Shown: positions 25,802-34,108 of the stretch, piece by piece
How positions within the stretch are numbered: the first letter of the stretch is position 1
Layout: every line of letters starts with the position of its first letter
NCBI GenBank assembly: GCA_021324885.1
Contig: JAJPIF010000022.1
Coordinates: forward strand, 1-64,000
Direction: 5' to 3'
From: Pseudomonadota bacterium
GTDB lineage: Bacteria > Desulfobacterota > Binatia > Binatales > Binataceae
DNA: 64,000 bases
The notes under the pieces: model-generated
Databases searched by the model: none
The model's input: only the letters and a program-made list of their open reading frames with translations
What the model was told of the DNA's origin: nothing
Made by a program: the position numbers and the translations under genes

Positions 25802-26815
25802 TTAGACGCTAATGCAGACCTTGCCGAAGTGCTTTCCGCTGGCGAGATATTCCAGCGCCTCAGGAGCCTCGTCGAACTGAAACACGCGGTCGATCACCGG
25901 GCGCATCTGATTCACGCTGATTGCCCGATTCATACACTCGAACATTTCGCGTGAGCCGACCCGGATTCCGACCACGTGCGCGGCGCGAAAGAGTATCCCC
26001 AGCGGGTTGATCTCCCCGTTCATCCCGCTCAGAAGGCCGATGACCGTGATAAAGCCGCCGGCTCTCACCGCCTGGAGGGCGCGCGCCAGGGTGCCGGCGC
26101 CGCCGACATCGAGAATATGGTCGGCGCCCTCGCCGCCCGTAAGTTCCATCACGCGCCGGTCCCATTCGGGGGTCGTTTTGTAATTGATCACGTCGGATGC
26201 GCCCAACTGGCGCAAGCGCTCGATTTTGGCTTCGCTGCCGGTGGTGGCAATCACGCGTGCACCGCACATCCGCGCAAACTGAAGCCCGAAAATCGACACC
26301 CCGCCCGTACCCTCAATCACGACTGTGTCGCCCGACATCACGTGACCGACGGCCACCAGGGCGTTCCAGGCGGTCACGGCGGCGCAAGGCAGGCAGGCCG
26401 CCTCTTCAAACGAAAGGTGAGACGGAATCGGGACGACGGCGCTTTCATGCGCAACTGCGTACTCCCGCAGCATCCCATCGACGGTTCCGCCACCCAGCGA
26501 CGATTCAGCGGTTCGGGCTGCGGGTCTGCCGGAAATCCATCCCGGGGTAAAGATGGGGCAGACGCGGTCGCCGGTGCGTACGCGTGTCACGCCGGAACCG
26601 ATTTCGGCCACTTCGCCGGCGCCGTCGGACAGCGGGATCAAGCCGCGCTTGTTAGCTCCTCCGATCCCTCCTTTGACAGTCAACAAATCTCGGTAGTTCA
26701 GTGAAGTTGCCCTGATTCTGATCAAAATCTCACCGGGCCCAGGTTTGGGTTGAGGGCGGTCAACAAGGGCCAGACGGCCTTTAGCGCCAGCGTTGGTGAT
26801 TTCGTATGCTTTCAT
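25802..26815 (-). CDS. Zinc-type alcohol dehydrogenase / quinone oxidoreductase
   Basis: A 337-aa medium-chain dehydrogenase. The N-terminal GroES-like domain has the GPGEILIRIRATSLNYRDLL signature of quinone-reductase-type members, and the Rossmann domain has GTGGVSIFGLQFA, followed by GARVIATT and the GASDVINYK segment. Cys ligands for structural zinc are not evident. The start was set at ATG 26815, which begins MKAYEITN as in homologues; the open frame to 27100 is longer only by chance. NADPH-dependent reduction of quinones or enones is the family role. Confidence 0.85.
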   Translation of the reverse strand: MKAYEITNAGAKGRLALVDRPQPKPGPGEILIRIRATSLNYRDLLTVKGGIGGANKRGLIPLSDGAGEVAEIGSGVTRVRTGDRVCPIFTPGWISGRPAARTAESSLGGGTVDGMLREYAVAHESAVVPIPSHLSFEEAACLPCAAVTAWNALVAVGHVMSGDTVVIEGTGGVSIFGLQFARMCGARVIATTGSEAKIERLRQLGASDVINYKTTPEWDRRVMELTGGEGADHILDVGGAGTLARALQAVRAGGFITVIGLLSGMNGEINPLGILFRAAHVVGIRVGSREMFECMNRAISVNQMRPVIDRVFQFDEAPEALEYLASGKHFGKVCISV

Positions 26816-27123
26816 TTTTGACCTCGCCAAAACCGGTTTGGGATGCATCCGCGTTGCTGCGATGATAGAGCAATGCGCGGCCGGCCGGGAGCGGGTACAT
26901 CGGTTGCTTGGGGAGGTGCGGACCGCGTTAATGGCATTTGCGTGCGCTGCAGCGCCGGATGTAACAAGATGTTGATCCAGAATGCGTCCTGCCGCGCAAG
27001 GGGTTGCATCACCGGCTGGCTTAAGATTGATTGTGATAAGGGAATAACTGATTGTCGGAGGTTTGCGAATAAGCAACCTGCGGCCGGTTGTCAGCCGCAT
27101 TCAGAACGCGAAGCAGCAAGGGT
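26816..27123. other. Divergent intergenic region before dodecin gene
   Basis: No credible gene. It must hold the promoters for the oxidoreductase (leftward) and the dodecin gene (rightward). No well-formed -35/-10 pair stands out; the stretch 27010-27065 is relatively AT-rich. Confidence 0.4.
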
Positions 27124-27336
27124 ATGGTTGAAAAAACGATTGTTTTAACGGGTATCTCGGCCAACTCGATCGAGGATGCGGTGCAATTGGCGGTTGCGCG
27201 TGCCAGCGTAACCATCACCGGGATTCGTAGCGCCAAGGTGACCGACATTGAGGCGGAAATCGAAGACCGGCGAGTCGCCAGGTGGAAGGTCACCGTCAAT
27301 TGTACATTCAGAGTGACGGAATCGCTGCACGAGTGA
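27124..27336 (+). CDS. Dodecin-family protein lacking the flavin-stacking Trp
   Basis: A 70-aa protein with the dodecin pattern: TGISANSIEDAVQLAVARA (helix), then KVTDIEAEIEDRRVARWKVTV forming the beta strands. Dodecins assemble as dodecameric shells that store riboflavin or FMN between tryptophans in a motif like N-L-R-W-F-E-V. Here the equivalent place reads GIRSAKV, with no Trp, so flavin binding may be lost or different. The start is ATG 27124, with AAGGG upstream. Confidence 0.75.
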   Translation: MVEKTIVLTGISANSIEDAVQLAVARASVTITGIRSAKVTDIEAEIEDRRVARWKVTVNCTFRVTESLHE

Positions 27337-27561
27337 CGGGACTGACCCGCGGCGCTGGAACTGTTTTGGATGATCGGCGCTGAAAACAGCCTGTTCCCCG
27401 CTTTTTGCTTCGAGAACGGCACCGGAGTGATCCGTGTCTGGAATGCGGCGGGCGTAAACCCACTGCAGCGCGGAACTTCTCTTCAGGGGAGGACGGCGCG
27501 GGTGACGTAACGAGTGCGGGTCAGGCGCAAGCCGGCCCAGCGCTCTGGCGAGGCCCCAAAT

Positions 27562-28545
27562 ATGAGTAAAATTGTAGAAGTACATCCCGGAATTTACGAG
27601 ATTTTCCTGCCCTTACCGGCGCGCCCTACAATCATCAATGTGTACCTGATCGATTGTCACGGCGCCTGGGCATTGATCGATACCGGGATGAATCTGCCAG
27701 ACAGCGTCAAGACGCTGGAGCAAGCGCTTGCAACTGTGGGCATCAGAATCGAAGACCTCGACGTCGTGTTCGGAACCCATCATCATCCGGACCACTTCGG
27801 CGCGTCGGCGGAAATCCAGCGGCGCAGCAGGGCCAAAGTCTATCTCCATCGCCTGGAGCAGGACAAAGTGGCGCGCGTTCTGAGCATGGCCACGATGACC
27901 CAGCGCCCGCCTGAAGCGATTCAGTTCTTTCAGCGCAACGGCGTACCCCCTGCGAATTACGAAGCGATGAGGCCGGCGTTTTACAGCAACGGCGCTTATG
28001 TGCCCACCCAGATACCGGACCACTACCTCAATGACGGCGACGTGATTACAGTCGGTGACCGCCGCTTTGAAGTGGTCTGGACGCCCGGCCATTCGCCAGG
28101 TCATGCAGTGATCTATCTGCCCGACATCAAGGTTATGATCGTGGGCGATCACCTGCTGCCGCGAATAACGCCGCACGTCGGAATCTATCCCGACAGTACT
28201 CCCGACCCGCTGGGCGATTTCATCAACTCGCAAATGAAAGTGCAGAATTTCGACGTCGAACTGGTGTTGCCCGCCCATGGCGGCGTTTTTCATGACCATC
28301 GCCATCGCGCCAACCAGATCATCGAGCACCATCGCTACCGCGAGGCCGAAATGCTCGATCTGCTGAAAAACCAGTCCATGACTGCGTGGGATGTGGCGCG
28401 CGAGGTTTTTGGCAACGAGGAGAGGCCCTTTGCGCAATGGATGGCGGCGACGTTCGAAACGCTGGCGCACCTGGAGCACGCTTATCTGGAGGGCCGTGCC
28501 CGCAAGTTCGAGCGGGGCGACAAGATCGTCTTTCAGGCCGCGTAG
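27562..28545 (+). CDS. MBL-fold metallo-hydrolase
   Basis: A 327-aa metallo-beta-lactamase-fold hydrolase with the di-metal motif THHHPDHFG (H-x-H-x-D-H), a later His in WTPGHSPGH, the bridging Asp in IVGDHLLPRI, and a final His in LPAHGG. A C-terminal winged-helix-like extension (REAEMLDLLKN... VAREVFG) matches the LACTB2/PF17778 type. The natural substrate is unknown; family members hydrolyse thioesters, lactones or RNA. The start was placed at ATG 27562 instead of the longer frame. Confidence 0.85.
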   Translation: MSKIVEVHPGIYEIFLPLPARPTIINVYLIDCHGAWALIDTGMNLPDSVKTLEQALATVGIRIEDLDVVFGTHHHPDHFGASAEIQRRSRAKVYLHRLEQDKVARVLSMATMTQRPPEAIQFFQRNGVPPANYEAMRPAFYSNGAYVPTQIPDHYLNDGDVITVGDRRFEVVWTPGHSPGHAVIYLPDIKVMIVGDHLLPRITPHVGIYPDSTPDPLGDFINSQMKVQNFDVELVLPAHGGVFHDHRHRANQIIEHHRYREAEMLDLLKNQSMTAWDVAREVFGNEERPFAQWMAATFETLAHLEHAYLEGRARKFERGDKIVFQAA

Positions 28546-28626
28546 ACAGTGCTCATTGCAAGGCCTCATCAGTCCAGGCGAGGCTTGGACTGAGCAGATC
28601 AGCAGGCGGTTCTCGGCCCCAGAGAG

Positions 28627-28658
28627 TCAAAGGAGCGGCCCTGAGGCCGCCCCTTTGA
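28627..28658. terminator. Strong hairpin between convergent genes
   Basis: TCAAAGG-A-GCGGCC pairs with GGCCGC-C-CCTTTGA across a CTGA loop: thirteen pairs with one mismatch. It lies between the MBL hydrolase and the convergent 145-aa gene. Its A-run and T-run flanks let it work as a terminator in both directions. Confidence 0.6.
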
Positions 28659-28694
28659 AGAGCCGAATTCGAAAGTTTAAGCTGAGGAAAATAC

Positions 28695-29132
28695 TCAGGC
28701 CTGACGAGCCATGCGGTTGCGCCGCCGGACCGTGGGGGCGCTGATTCGGCGCGGCCGGACTACCGGGGAACGCCGCGCCAAAGGACGGCGGATAATTCCG
28801 CTTTGTTGTTCAGCACGCCACCTCAGTAACTCATTGCGTAAAAACTCAGGTTCGATGCCGAGCGCTTCGCAGACCATGTTGAACGAGAACGGACCTTCGC
28901 CGCCACTCCCGCACAACCATTCCTCGGCTTCCTGGAACAGCCGCTTGCGCCTGCCGGTGGTAGCTCCGGCGTTATTCTGAAAACACCGCAGAGCATCCTC
29001 AAGAATCGCCATCATCAGGCGCTTGATCGGCGTAAATTCATCGTTTTCCTGGCGCCGTCCATCATAGAACTGGGCCGGGGTCATGATTTCGGGAACAAAA
29101 AGAGAACCTAAAACTCCGTTTTCCTGGGTCAT
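28695..29132 (-). CDS. Conserved-looking hypothetical protein (145 aa)
   Basis: The core is a helical domain (about residues 30-105): KRLMMAILEDALRCFQ, then RRKRLFQEAEEWL, then FSFNMVCEALGIEPEFLRNEL. The last resembles a helix-turn-helix-like pair. The C-terminal 35 residues are very Arg-rich and could bind nucleic acid. I believe related short proteins occur in deltaproteobacterial genomes but cannot name a family. Both a DNA-binding regulator and an RNA-binding protein are possible. The ATG follows GGAG very closely, so the true start may differ. Confidence 0.6.
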   Translation of the reverse strand: MTQENGVLGSLFVPEIMTPAQFYDGRRQENDEFTPIKRLMMAILEDALRCFQNNAGATTGRRKRLFQEAEEWLCGSGGEGPFSFNMVCEALGIEPEFLRNELLRWRAEQQSGIIRRPLARRSPVVRPRRISAPTVRRRNRMARQA

Positions 29133-29711
29133 CTCCGGACCGTCGCTTTCAGCGAATTGGGTGGTGGTTAAGCAAGATCTGTTCCGCTAAAATATAGCAG
29201 AATCTTAAATGTCGGTTAATAGCACTCCTGAAAAGTCCCCTTCGCCATTTGCGAACCTCCCAGCGGCATTCCGTTTGGTTTTCGGCGCGAGTATCGCTGA
29301 TGTGCCGGAATCAACTGACCGAAGTCCAAGGAACGTTTTCGATACCTTGACCTGCGCCGAGCTACCGAATTGTGAAAAAGGTGCATGGCGAAGCATTTTG
29401 CAAAATGCAAATCAAAATCCGCCCGCACTATTTTGCGAACGGCTGAAAGCAAGCTCAGGTTTGCCGAACGTGATGAAAACGCGACGCAGAATAGACAAAG
29501 CCTAGAAGGGAGGCCGTCGGGGCCGAGGGTTGCGAAGGGGGGGGGACGCATCCTCAGTCTGGCCGTCAGCCTCCCATCTAAGCCTTGAGAGGAGCCCTCA
29601 AATTGGTCAGGAACTAATCCGAACCAACCGATTATTAACGCTCACCCAGCTCACTGTCAACCACTTGGTCTCATTTAAGCTAAATTCGTTGCTGAAACGT
29701 GCAAATCTTCA
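29133..29711. other. 579-bp gene-free, lower-GC region
   Basis: Short frames on both strands have arbitrary composition. A run of nine G lies near 29537-29545 and a compact Gly/Arg-coding-like but non-protein segment around it. No tRNA, repeat array or recognised RNA fold was found. It may be the site of a lost gene or an unannotated small RNA. Confidence 0.4.
29184..29199 (-). promoter_or_regulatory. Possible extended -10 promoter of the 145-aa gene
   Basis: On the minus strand TGC-TATATT (29199-29191) makes an extended -10 box in AT-rich DNA, about 60 bases upstream of the 29132 start. No good -35 was found, as expected for extended -10 promoters. Confidence 0.35.
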
Positions 29712-30359
29712 TCATTGGCGGGGACCCGATTCGGAGCCTCCCTGCCCAGCCGGCCCACTATTGCGCTCTGCCAATTTAAACGTAAGCACGTCCAACAGAC
29801 ATGCGGCTCGCTGATCGAGCGCTTCGAGCAAAGTCTGTTTTTCCAGCGGACTCAGGTCAAGATGAAAGCACAGAAAATTGATCAATTGGGCTCCGCGCAG
29901 GCCGCGCTCCTCGACCACAGTCCGCCATGCTTCACGAGCGGGCGCCCCGATGTAGGCTACCAGCAGCTCGCGCAGACGATCCATCATTTGATCGCTCATG
30001 CGCAAACTTTCCGGCGCCACCGCGCACCATTGGACCTCGGCCCGGCGGTAGGAACGATCACGAATCTCCCGTTCGATCCTGAACTCGCTCATACCTTGCA
30101 GGACCAGCTTGTAGCGTCCGTCCGGCATCCTGACCACCCGATCGATTTTTCCCGCGCATCCGACCGTGTAGATGTCGGGGTAGCCGTAGTAGTCGCGCTC
30201 CCAGTCCCCCTTGAGCAGCATCATACCGATGATCCGATCGCCTTCGACGATATCGGCAATCATCTGCCGATAGCGTGGTTCAAAGATGTGCAACGGAACA
30301 TCGGTGTGGGGGAACAGGACCAGGTTGGGCAGCGGGAAGAGCGGTATTGTTCGATTCAT
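29712..30359 (-). CDS. Stand-alone LON substrate-binding-domain protein
   Basis: A 215-aa protein made of the Lon N-terminal domain only: IPLFPLPNLVLFPHTDVPLH, IFEPRYRQMI, then GCAGKIDRV and a helical C-terminal half. No ATPase or Ser-Lys protease part follows. Such single-domain proteins are common in bacteria and of unknown function; binding of unfolded peptides is the usual suggestion. The ATG start is clear. Confidence 0.85.
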   Translation of the reverse strand: MNRTIPLFPLPNLVLFPHTDVPLHIFEPRYRQMIADIVEGDRIIGMMLLKGDWERDYYGYPDIYTVGCAGKIDRVVRMPDGRYKLVLQGMSEFRIEREIRDRSYRRAEVQWCAVAPESLRMSDQMMDRLRELLVAYIGAPAREAWRTVVEERGLRGAQLINFLCFHLDLSPLEKQTLLEALDQRAACLLDVLTFKLAERNSGPAGQGGSESGPRQ

Positions 30360-30551
30360 GGCTCTTTAAACCCGTTCCATGGAAACTCTCTCTGGTGCGA
30401 CCAGGGGAAATCGCTGCCAGCCGCTTCCACTTTCAGGTACGATCGGCCGGCCAACCACATCTACGGCTCGCATAGTATCAGCTTTGGGCGCTGCCGCAAG
30501 CGCCGCGGACATCCCCGGCTGTGGGTTCAGGCGCTTGGCTTGCGGACGCGG

Positions 30552-31361
30552 TCAGAAAAGCCGCCGATGCGTCAGGGCGGGCAGTTCGCGGCGCACGCGT
30601 TGAAGCTCATCAAAATCCAGAACCGCGACTATCACCTGTTCGCCTTCCGCGGGCGCGCGCGCCAGCACTCGTCCCCATGGATCGACGATCATCGAATTGC
30701 CGTAATCGCTGAAGCCGTGGACATTACGCCCAAACTGACCCGGGGCAATGACGAAGGCCTGGTTTTCGATCGCGCGCGCTCGCACCAGCACTTCCCAGTG
30801 CGCCTCACCAGTGGGATATGTAAAGGCGCTGGGAATCGCGATCACGGTGGCTCCGTTGTGCGCCAGTTGGCGGTACAATTCGGGGAACCGCAAATCGTAA
30901 CAAACGCTGAGACCGAAAGTCGCGACCGCGGTCGGTATGCAGACCGTTTCGCCGCCGGCGACTTTCACCTCCGACTCACGCGTGCTGACCCTGCCCGTCA
31001 GCTCGACATCGAACAGATGGATCTTGCGGTAGGCGCCGAGCACGTCGCCGCCGGGCCCGATCAGCACCGAGGTGTTGTAGGCTTTGCTCTGGCCGGCAAT
31101 CCGCTCCGTGATTGAACCGGCGACCAGAAACAGGCGGAGTTCTCGCGCCAACCGCGCCATCGCGGTGAGCGTAGGTCCGTCGAGATCTTCGGCGGCGGCT
31201 GCCTGATCCGACCTGGGACCGCGCCAGTTGAAGACCTCGGGCAGAACCACCACACTTGCTTCGCGCTGCGCGGCGGCGCGGATCAGCCGCTCGGCGGTCA
31301 CGAGATTGCGCTCCTTGTCCGGACCGGAACTCATCTGGACGGCTGCCGCAATCAGTTTCAT
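30552..31361 (-). CDS. Carbon-nitrogen hydrolase (nitrilase superfamily, Nit1/omega-amidase type)
   Basis: The catalytic Glu-Lys-Cys triad is visible in the 269-aa product: Glu in VVLPEVFNW, Lys in YRKIHLFDVE, and Cys in LSVCYDLRFPE. The flanking GSITER and SAFTYPTGEAHW segments fit the Nit1-like branch, whose members hydrolyse deaminated glutathione or omega-amides. Metabolite-repair activity is family inference. A rhodanese gene lies 11 bases upstream on the same strand, so the two are likely co-transcribed. Confidence 0.88.
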   Translation of the reverse strand: MKLIAAAVQMSSGPDKERNLVTAERLIRAAAQREASVVVLPEVFNWRGPRSDQAAAAEDLDGPTLTAMARLARELRLFLVAGSITERIAGQSKAYNTSVLIGPGGDVLGAYRKIHLFDVELTGRVSTRESEVKVAGGETVCIPTAVATFGLSVCYDLRFPELYRQLAHNGATVIAIPSAFTYPTGEAHWEVLVRARAIENQAFVIAPGQFGRNVHGFSDYGNSMIVDPWGRVLARAPAEGEQVIVAVLDFDELQRVRRELPALTHRRLF

Positions 31362-31372
31362 CGGGCCGCATC

Positions 31373-31696
31373 CTAATAGCGCGGCACTGCGCTATCCACG
31401 CTGGACCAGGCGTCTATTCCACCGCTTAAATTGAGGACCCGCTCGAACCCAACGCTGGACAGATAAGCCGCCACTTGGGCGCTGCGCACGCCATGATGGC
31501 AAACCACCACGGTCTCGCGCTGTGGTTCCAATTCGGCCAGTCTCGACGCTACTTCACCCATCGCAATGTGCAAGGCGCCGGGAAACGGCGCAAGATTTAC
31601 CTCTTCGATTTCGCGGACGTCCAGAATCAACGGACGCTCACCCCGCTCGAGGCGATCCTTTAAGTCGCGCGGTGAAATTTCACCCAGTTCTGCCAT
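31373..31696 (-). CDS. GlpE-like single-domain rhodanese
   Basis: A 107-aa cytoplasmic rhodanese: LILDVREIEEV at the N-terminus, FPGALHIAMGE, the active-site loop VCHHGVRS with catalytic Cys, and LNLSGGIDAWS at the end. It would move sulfane sulfur from thiosulfate or a protein persulfide. Unlike the 25.3-25.7 kb rhodanese it has a normal Cys codon and no signal peptide. The start was placed at ATG 31696; a longer frame to 31750 lacks homology-like sequence. Confidence 0.85.
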   Translation of the reverse strand: MAELGEISPRDLKDRLERGERPLILDVREIEEVNLAPFPGALHIAMGEVASRLAELEPQRETVVVCHHGVRSAQVAAYLSSVGFERVLNLSGGIDAWSSVDSAVPRY

Positions 31697-31756
31697 AACC
31701 TCAATCCCCGCCGATTGCCCGATTGCAAGCCGCCGGCGTCCTGACCACAATTAGCG

Positions 31757-32260
31757 ATGCGCTCTGAAGCTCATCTGCGCAAGGAAATATTGCCCGTGCC
31801 GATGTATCAGCCGCAAGACCTGGCCCTGATGGAAGCGGCGCTGGCCGAAGCGCGCGTTGGCGAAGCCGAAAGCGAAGTACCCGTTGGTGCCGTGCTGGCG
31901 ATCGACGGCCACATCGTCGCCCGTGGCCATAACCAGCCGATCGGACTTTGCGATCCCACGGCTCATGCCGAAATCATGGTGCTTCGCGCCGCCGCTCGCG
32001 CCTTGAAGACCTATCGCCTGGCGGAGGCGAGTATTTACGTGACGCTGGAGCCCTGCACGATGTGTATGGGAGCGTTAGTCAACGCGCGCATCGCGCGCTT
32101 GTTCTTCGGCGCGCGCGATGCCAAAGCGGGCGCGGCCGGTTCGGTTTACGACATCGGTCGCGACGGGCGTCTCAATCATCGGATCGAGATCTATCCCGGG
32201 CTGGAGGAGGAGCGCAGTGCGGAACTGCTGCAACGGTTCTTTGCCCGCCGACGGGTCTGA
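31757..32260 (+). CDS. tadA: tRNA-specific adenosine deaminase TadA
   Basis: Deaminates A34 to inosine in tRNA-Arg(ACG). The 167-aa product has the zinc ligand and proton shuttle in HAEIMVLR and the second zinc motif PCTMCMGAL, with VPVGAVL upstream and a normal C-terminal helix (LLQRFF). The ATG at 31757 gives 15 residues more than an internal ATG at 31802; both are plausible. It is divergent from the rhodanese/nitrilase pair. Confidence 0.93.
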   Translation: MRSEAHLRKEILPVPMYQPQDLALMEAALAEARVGEAESEVPVGAVLAIDGHIVARGHNQPIGLCDPTAHAEIMVLRAAARALKTYRLAEASIYVTLEPCTMCMGALVNARIARLFFGARDAKAGAAGSVYDIGRDGRLNHRIEIYPGLEEERSAELLQRFFARRRV

Positions 32261-32327
32261 GCTTACGCCGGGCGGCTTATTTAGCATTGCGCCGGCCTGC
32301 GCTGCGCGCTAGACGATCCTCTCAGAG

Positions 32328-32531
32328 ATGCCGAGCGAGAAAGCCAAGGAAAACAAGTCGCTGGTTGCAACCTGCGTTGCCTGCTCCAGAAGCTGTTCGA
32401 CCGAAGTCATGGTCAGTCTAAGCGGCCGCGACAATGGCCGGCCGCGACTGTACCCGGTCTGTATCGAATGCGCGGACAAAGGATGGCGTCCGCCGGGCTT
32501 CACCGGAATCTACCGCTCGCGTCCGACGTAG
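32328..32531 (+). CDS. Small Cys4 zinc-ribbon-like protein (67 aa)
   Basis: Two pairs of cysteines, TCVAC and PVCIEC, spaced by about 25 residues, look like a zinc ribbon; a third pair-like SCS lies between. The ending KGWRPPGFTGIYRSR is unusual and may be a conserved tail. It sits 67 bases after tadA on the same strand. No family recognised; a small nucleic-acid- or protein-binding zinc protein is the simplest guess. Confidence 0.5.
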   Translation: MPSEKAKENKSLVATCVACSRSCSTEVMVSLSGRDNGRPRLYPVCIECADKGWRPPGFTGIYRSRPT

Positions 32532-32539
32532 GCCGCAAA

Positions 32540-33535
32540 TCATGGCTGCGTGGCTGATGTTTGGGCCATAGCCGCCTGGTGGAGCATCGGCACGGACTGC
32601 TGGAATATACCGCCGATTTTTCTGATTACAATCGCATCGGCGCGCGGACCCGCCGCCTGGATGAGCCGGCGCAGCGGCTCGTCCATCGGTTCTTTGGAAA
32701 GGCGGAAGGTGCCCCAATGGATCGGAATGAGGTAGCGCGCGCCGGTTTCCCGGAACATTTCCCAGACTTGCTCAGGATCGGCATGACTGCGAATCCACGG
32801 ATCGTAGGCGCCAATGGAAAACGCCGCGATTAGCGGCGGGTTGGCGCGCAATTGCGAGAACAGCGCAGTGAATGCGGAATCGCACGCGATCAACATCCGC
32901 ACACCGTCTTTTTCAAGCAGATAGCTGTTGTAGCCGCGGTCCGCCTCCCACGGCCATCGCCGCCCCCAATGGCGCGCTCCCATCGCAGTGATCCTGAGTC
33001 CATGCACGACCGTACTCTCGCCCCACCGCAGCGGCCGTACGTCCGAATATCCCAGCGGCCGGATCAAGTCGCGGCATCCGGAACAGCTAACCACGGCGGC
33101 GGCTTTGGGCAGCGCACCAAGCGAGCGAAGATCGAGATGGTCCATGTGGGCGTGAGTGATGAGGATCAGGTCCAGCGGCGGGAGCGCCGCGGGCGTAAGC
33201 GGTACCGGGGCGCGGCGCGCCGGGCCGACCGTGAACAGGCCGGCCACATTCATTCCCACGCGATGGAAAAAAGTTGGATCCGTAAGCACGCGCACGCCGA
33301 GAAAATCGATCAGCAGCGTGGCATGCCCAAGCCAGGCGACGGTGATTGCGTTGGACGGCCATGATGCCGGCCGCAGTTGTCCGCCAGTCTGCGGCGTTTC
33401 AGTGCTTAGTGCGCCGCGACGGATGTTCGCCAATGCGAGCAGGGAGCCGGCGGCAAGTACGCCGAACAACCAAAATTTGCGCCAGCTGGGCAGAAAGGCG
33501 CATCCGGGACTTCTTATTGCGCGGCCGGGAAGCAT
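32540..33535 (-). CDS. Membrane-anchored MBL-fold hydrolase (UlaG/NAPE-PLD-like)
   Basis: A 331-aa product with an N-terminal transmembrane segment (about residues 15-33, FWLFGVLAAGSLLALA). The beta-lactamase fold follows: WLGHATLLIDFLGVRVLTDP, then THAHMDHLD (H-x-H-x-D-H), GARHWGRR, and IPIHWGTF with the last His. This matches the UlaG / NAPE-phospholipase D branch, whose substrates include sugar lactones and phospholipids. The ATG at 33535 was chosen; GTG 33553 is also open. It overlaps the end of the upstream gene by 22 bases. Confidence 0.82.
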   Translation of the reverse strand: MLPGRAIRSPGCAFLPSWRKFWLFGVLAAGSLLALANIRRGALSTETPQTGGQLRPASWPSNAITVAWLGHATLLIDFLGVRVLTDPTFFHRVGMNVAGLFTVGPARRAPVPLTPAALPPLDLILITHAHMDHLDLRSLGALPKAAAVVSCSGCRDLIRPLGYSDVRPLRWGESTVVHGLRITAMGARHWGRRWPWEADRGYNSYLLEKDGVRMLIACDSAFTALFSQLRANPPLIAAFSIGAYDPWIRSHADPEQVWEMFRETGARYLIPIHWGTFRLSKEPMDEPLRRLIQAAGPRADAIVIRKIGGIFQQSVPMLHQAAMAQTSATQP

Positions 33536-34092
33536 GGCAGTTTGCGCACCCACGCGTAACGGTAGTTGCGGCCCTCGATACTCAACACCCCCGGAGCGGA
33601 TTCGAAGGAGGCAAGGAAGGCGATGAGCTGGTTGTTCTCCCGCTCATTTTGCGGCTGCGCGGCGGCATAGGCCAGGAAGTTGCGATTTTTGATATCGTCG
33701 CCGGCAGCAGACAGCGGCGGCGTAAATTGCAATACCGCCAGGCTCGTGATTGTGGTGGAAAGAAACCATTTCGTCCTGCCCCCCTGTTCTCCAAGAATCA
33801 GGCCGCGAACGGCCTCGCCGCTGCCTGTATGCACAATTTCGCCCATGTACGGCGGCGTCGCCAAAAGCGTGTCGCATCGCTCCGCGGTGTCTTCTTCATC
33901 ATCGGTTGGATCGCGCCCGGTAACGGCGCTGCCCACGCTGACCCCGGTGAAGGTTGCCGCCTGAAAGACCAGCGGCACAATGTCGGTGGCCGTCGCCGCC
34001 GCACCACATCCGCCGCAGTAAAACGCTATCGGCAGCAGGCAAATCACCAACACCGCAAACATCGGATATTGGCGCATTGAATCGATGCTCAA
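33514..34092 (-). CDS. Hypothetical exported protein (about 192 aa)
   Basis: A hydrophobic N-terminal stretch (PMFAVLVICLLPIAFYCGGCGAA) suggests a signal peptide, with a Cys that could be lipid-modified although the lipobox is not canonical. The remainder has no recognised motif. A GGAGGG sits eight bases before a TTG at 34092, giving that start; ATG 34077 is the alternative. The gene overlaps the MBL hydrolase start, so the two are likely co-transcribed. Confidence 0.6.
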   Translation of the reverse strand: MSIDSMRQYPMFAVLVICLLPIAFYCGGCGAAATATDIVPLVFQAATFTGVSVGSAVTGRDPTDDEEDTAERCDTLLATPPYMGEIVHTGSGEAVRGLILGEQGGRTKWFLSTTITSLAVLQFTPPLSAAGDDIKNRNFLAYAAAQPQNERENNQLIAFLASFESAPGVLSIEGRNYRYAWVRKLPCFPAAQ

Positions 34093-34108
34093 GTTCAAAT
34101 CCCTCCGG

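Noticed and set aside
29216-29551. 111-aa minus-strand frame in the gene-free region
   Set aside because: Composition is unlike neighbouring proteins, no ribosome site, and it overlaps another equally arbitrary frame on the plus strand.
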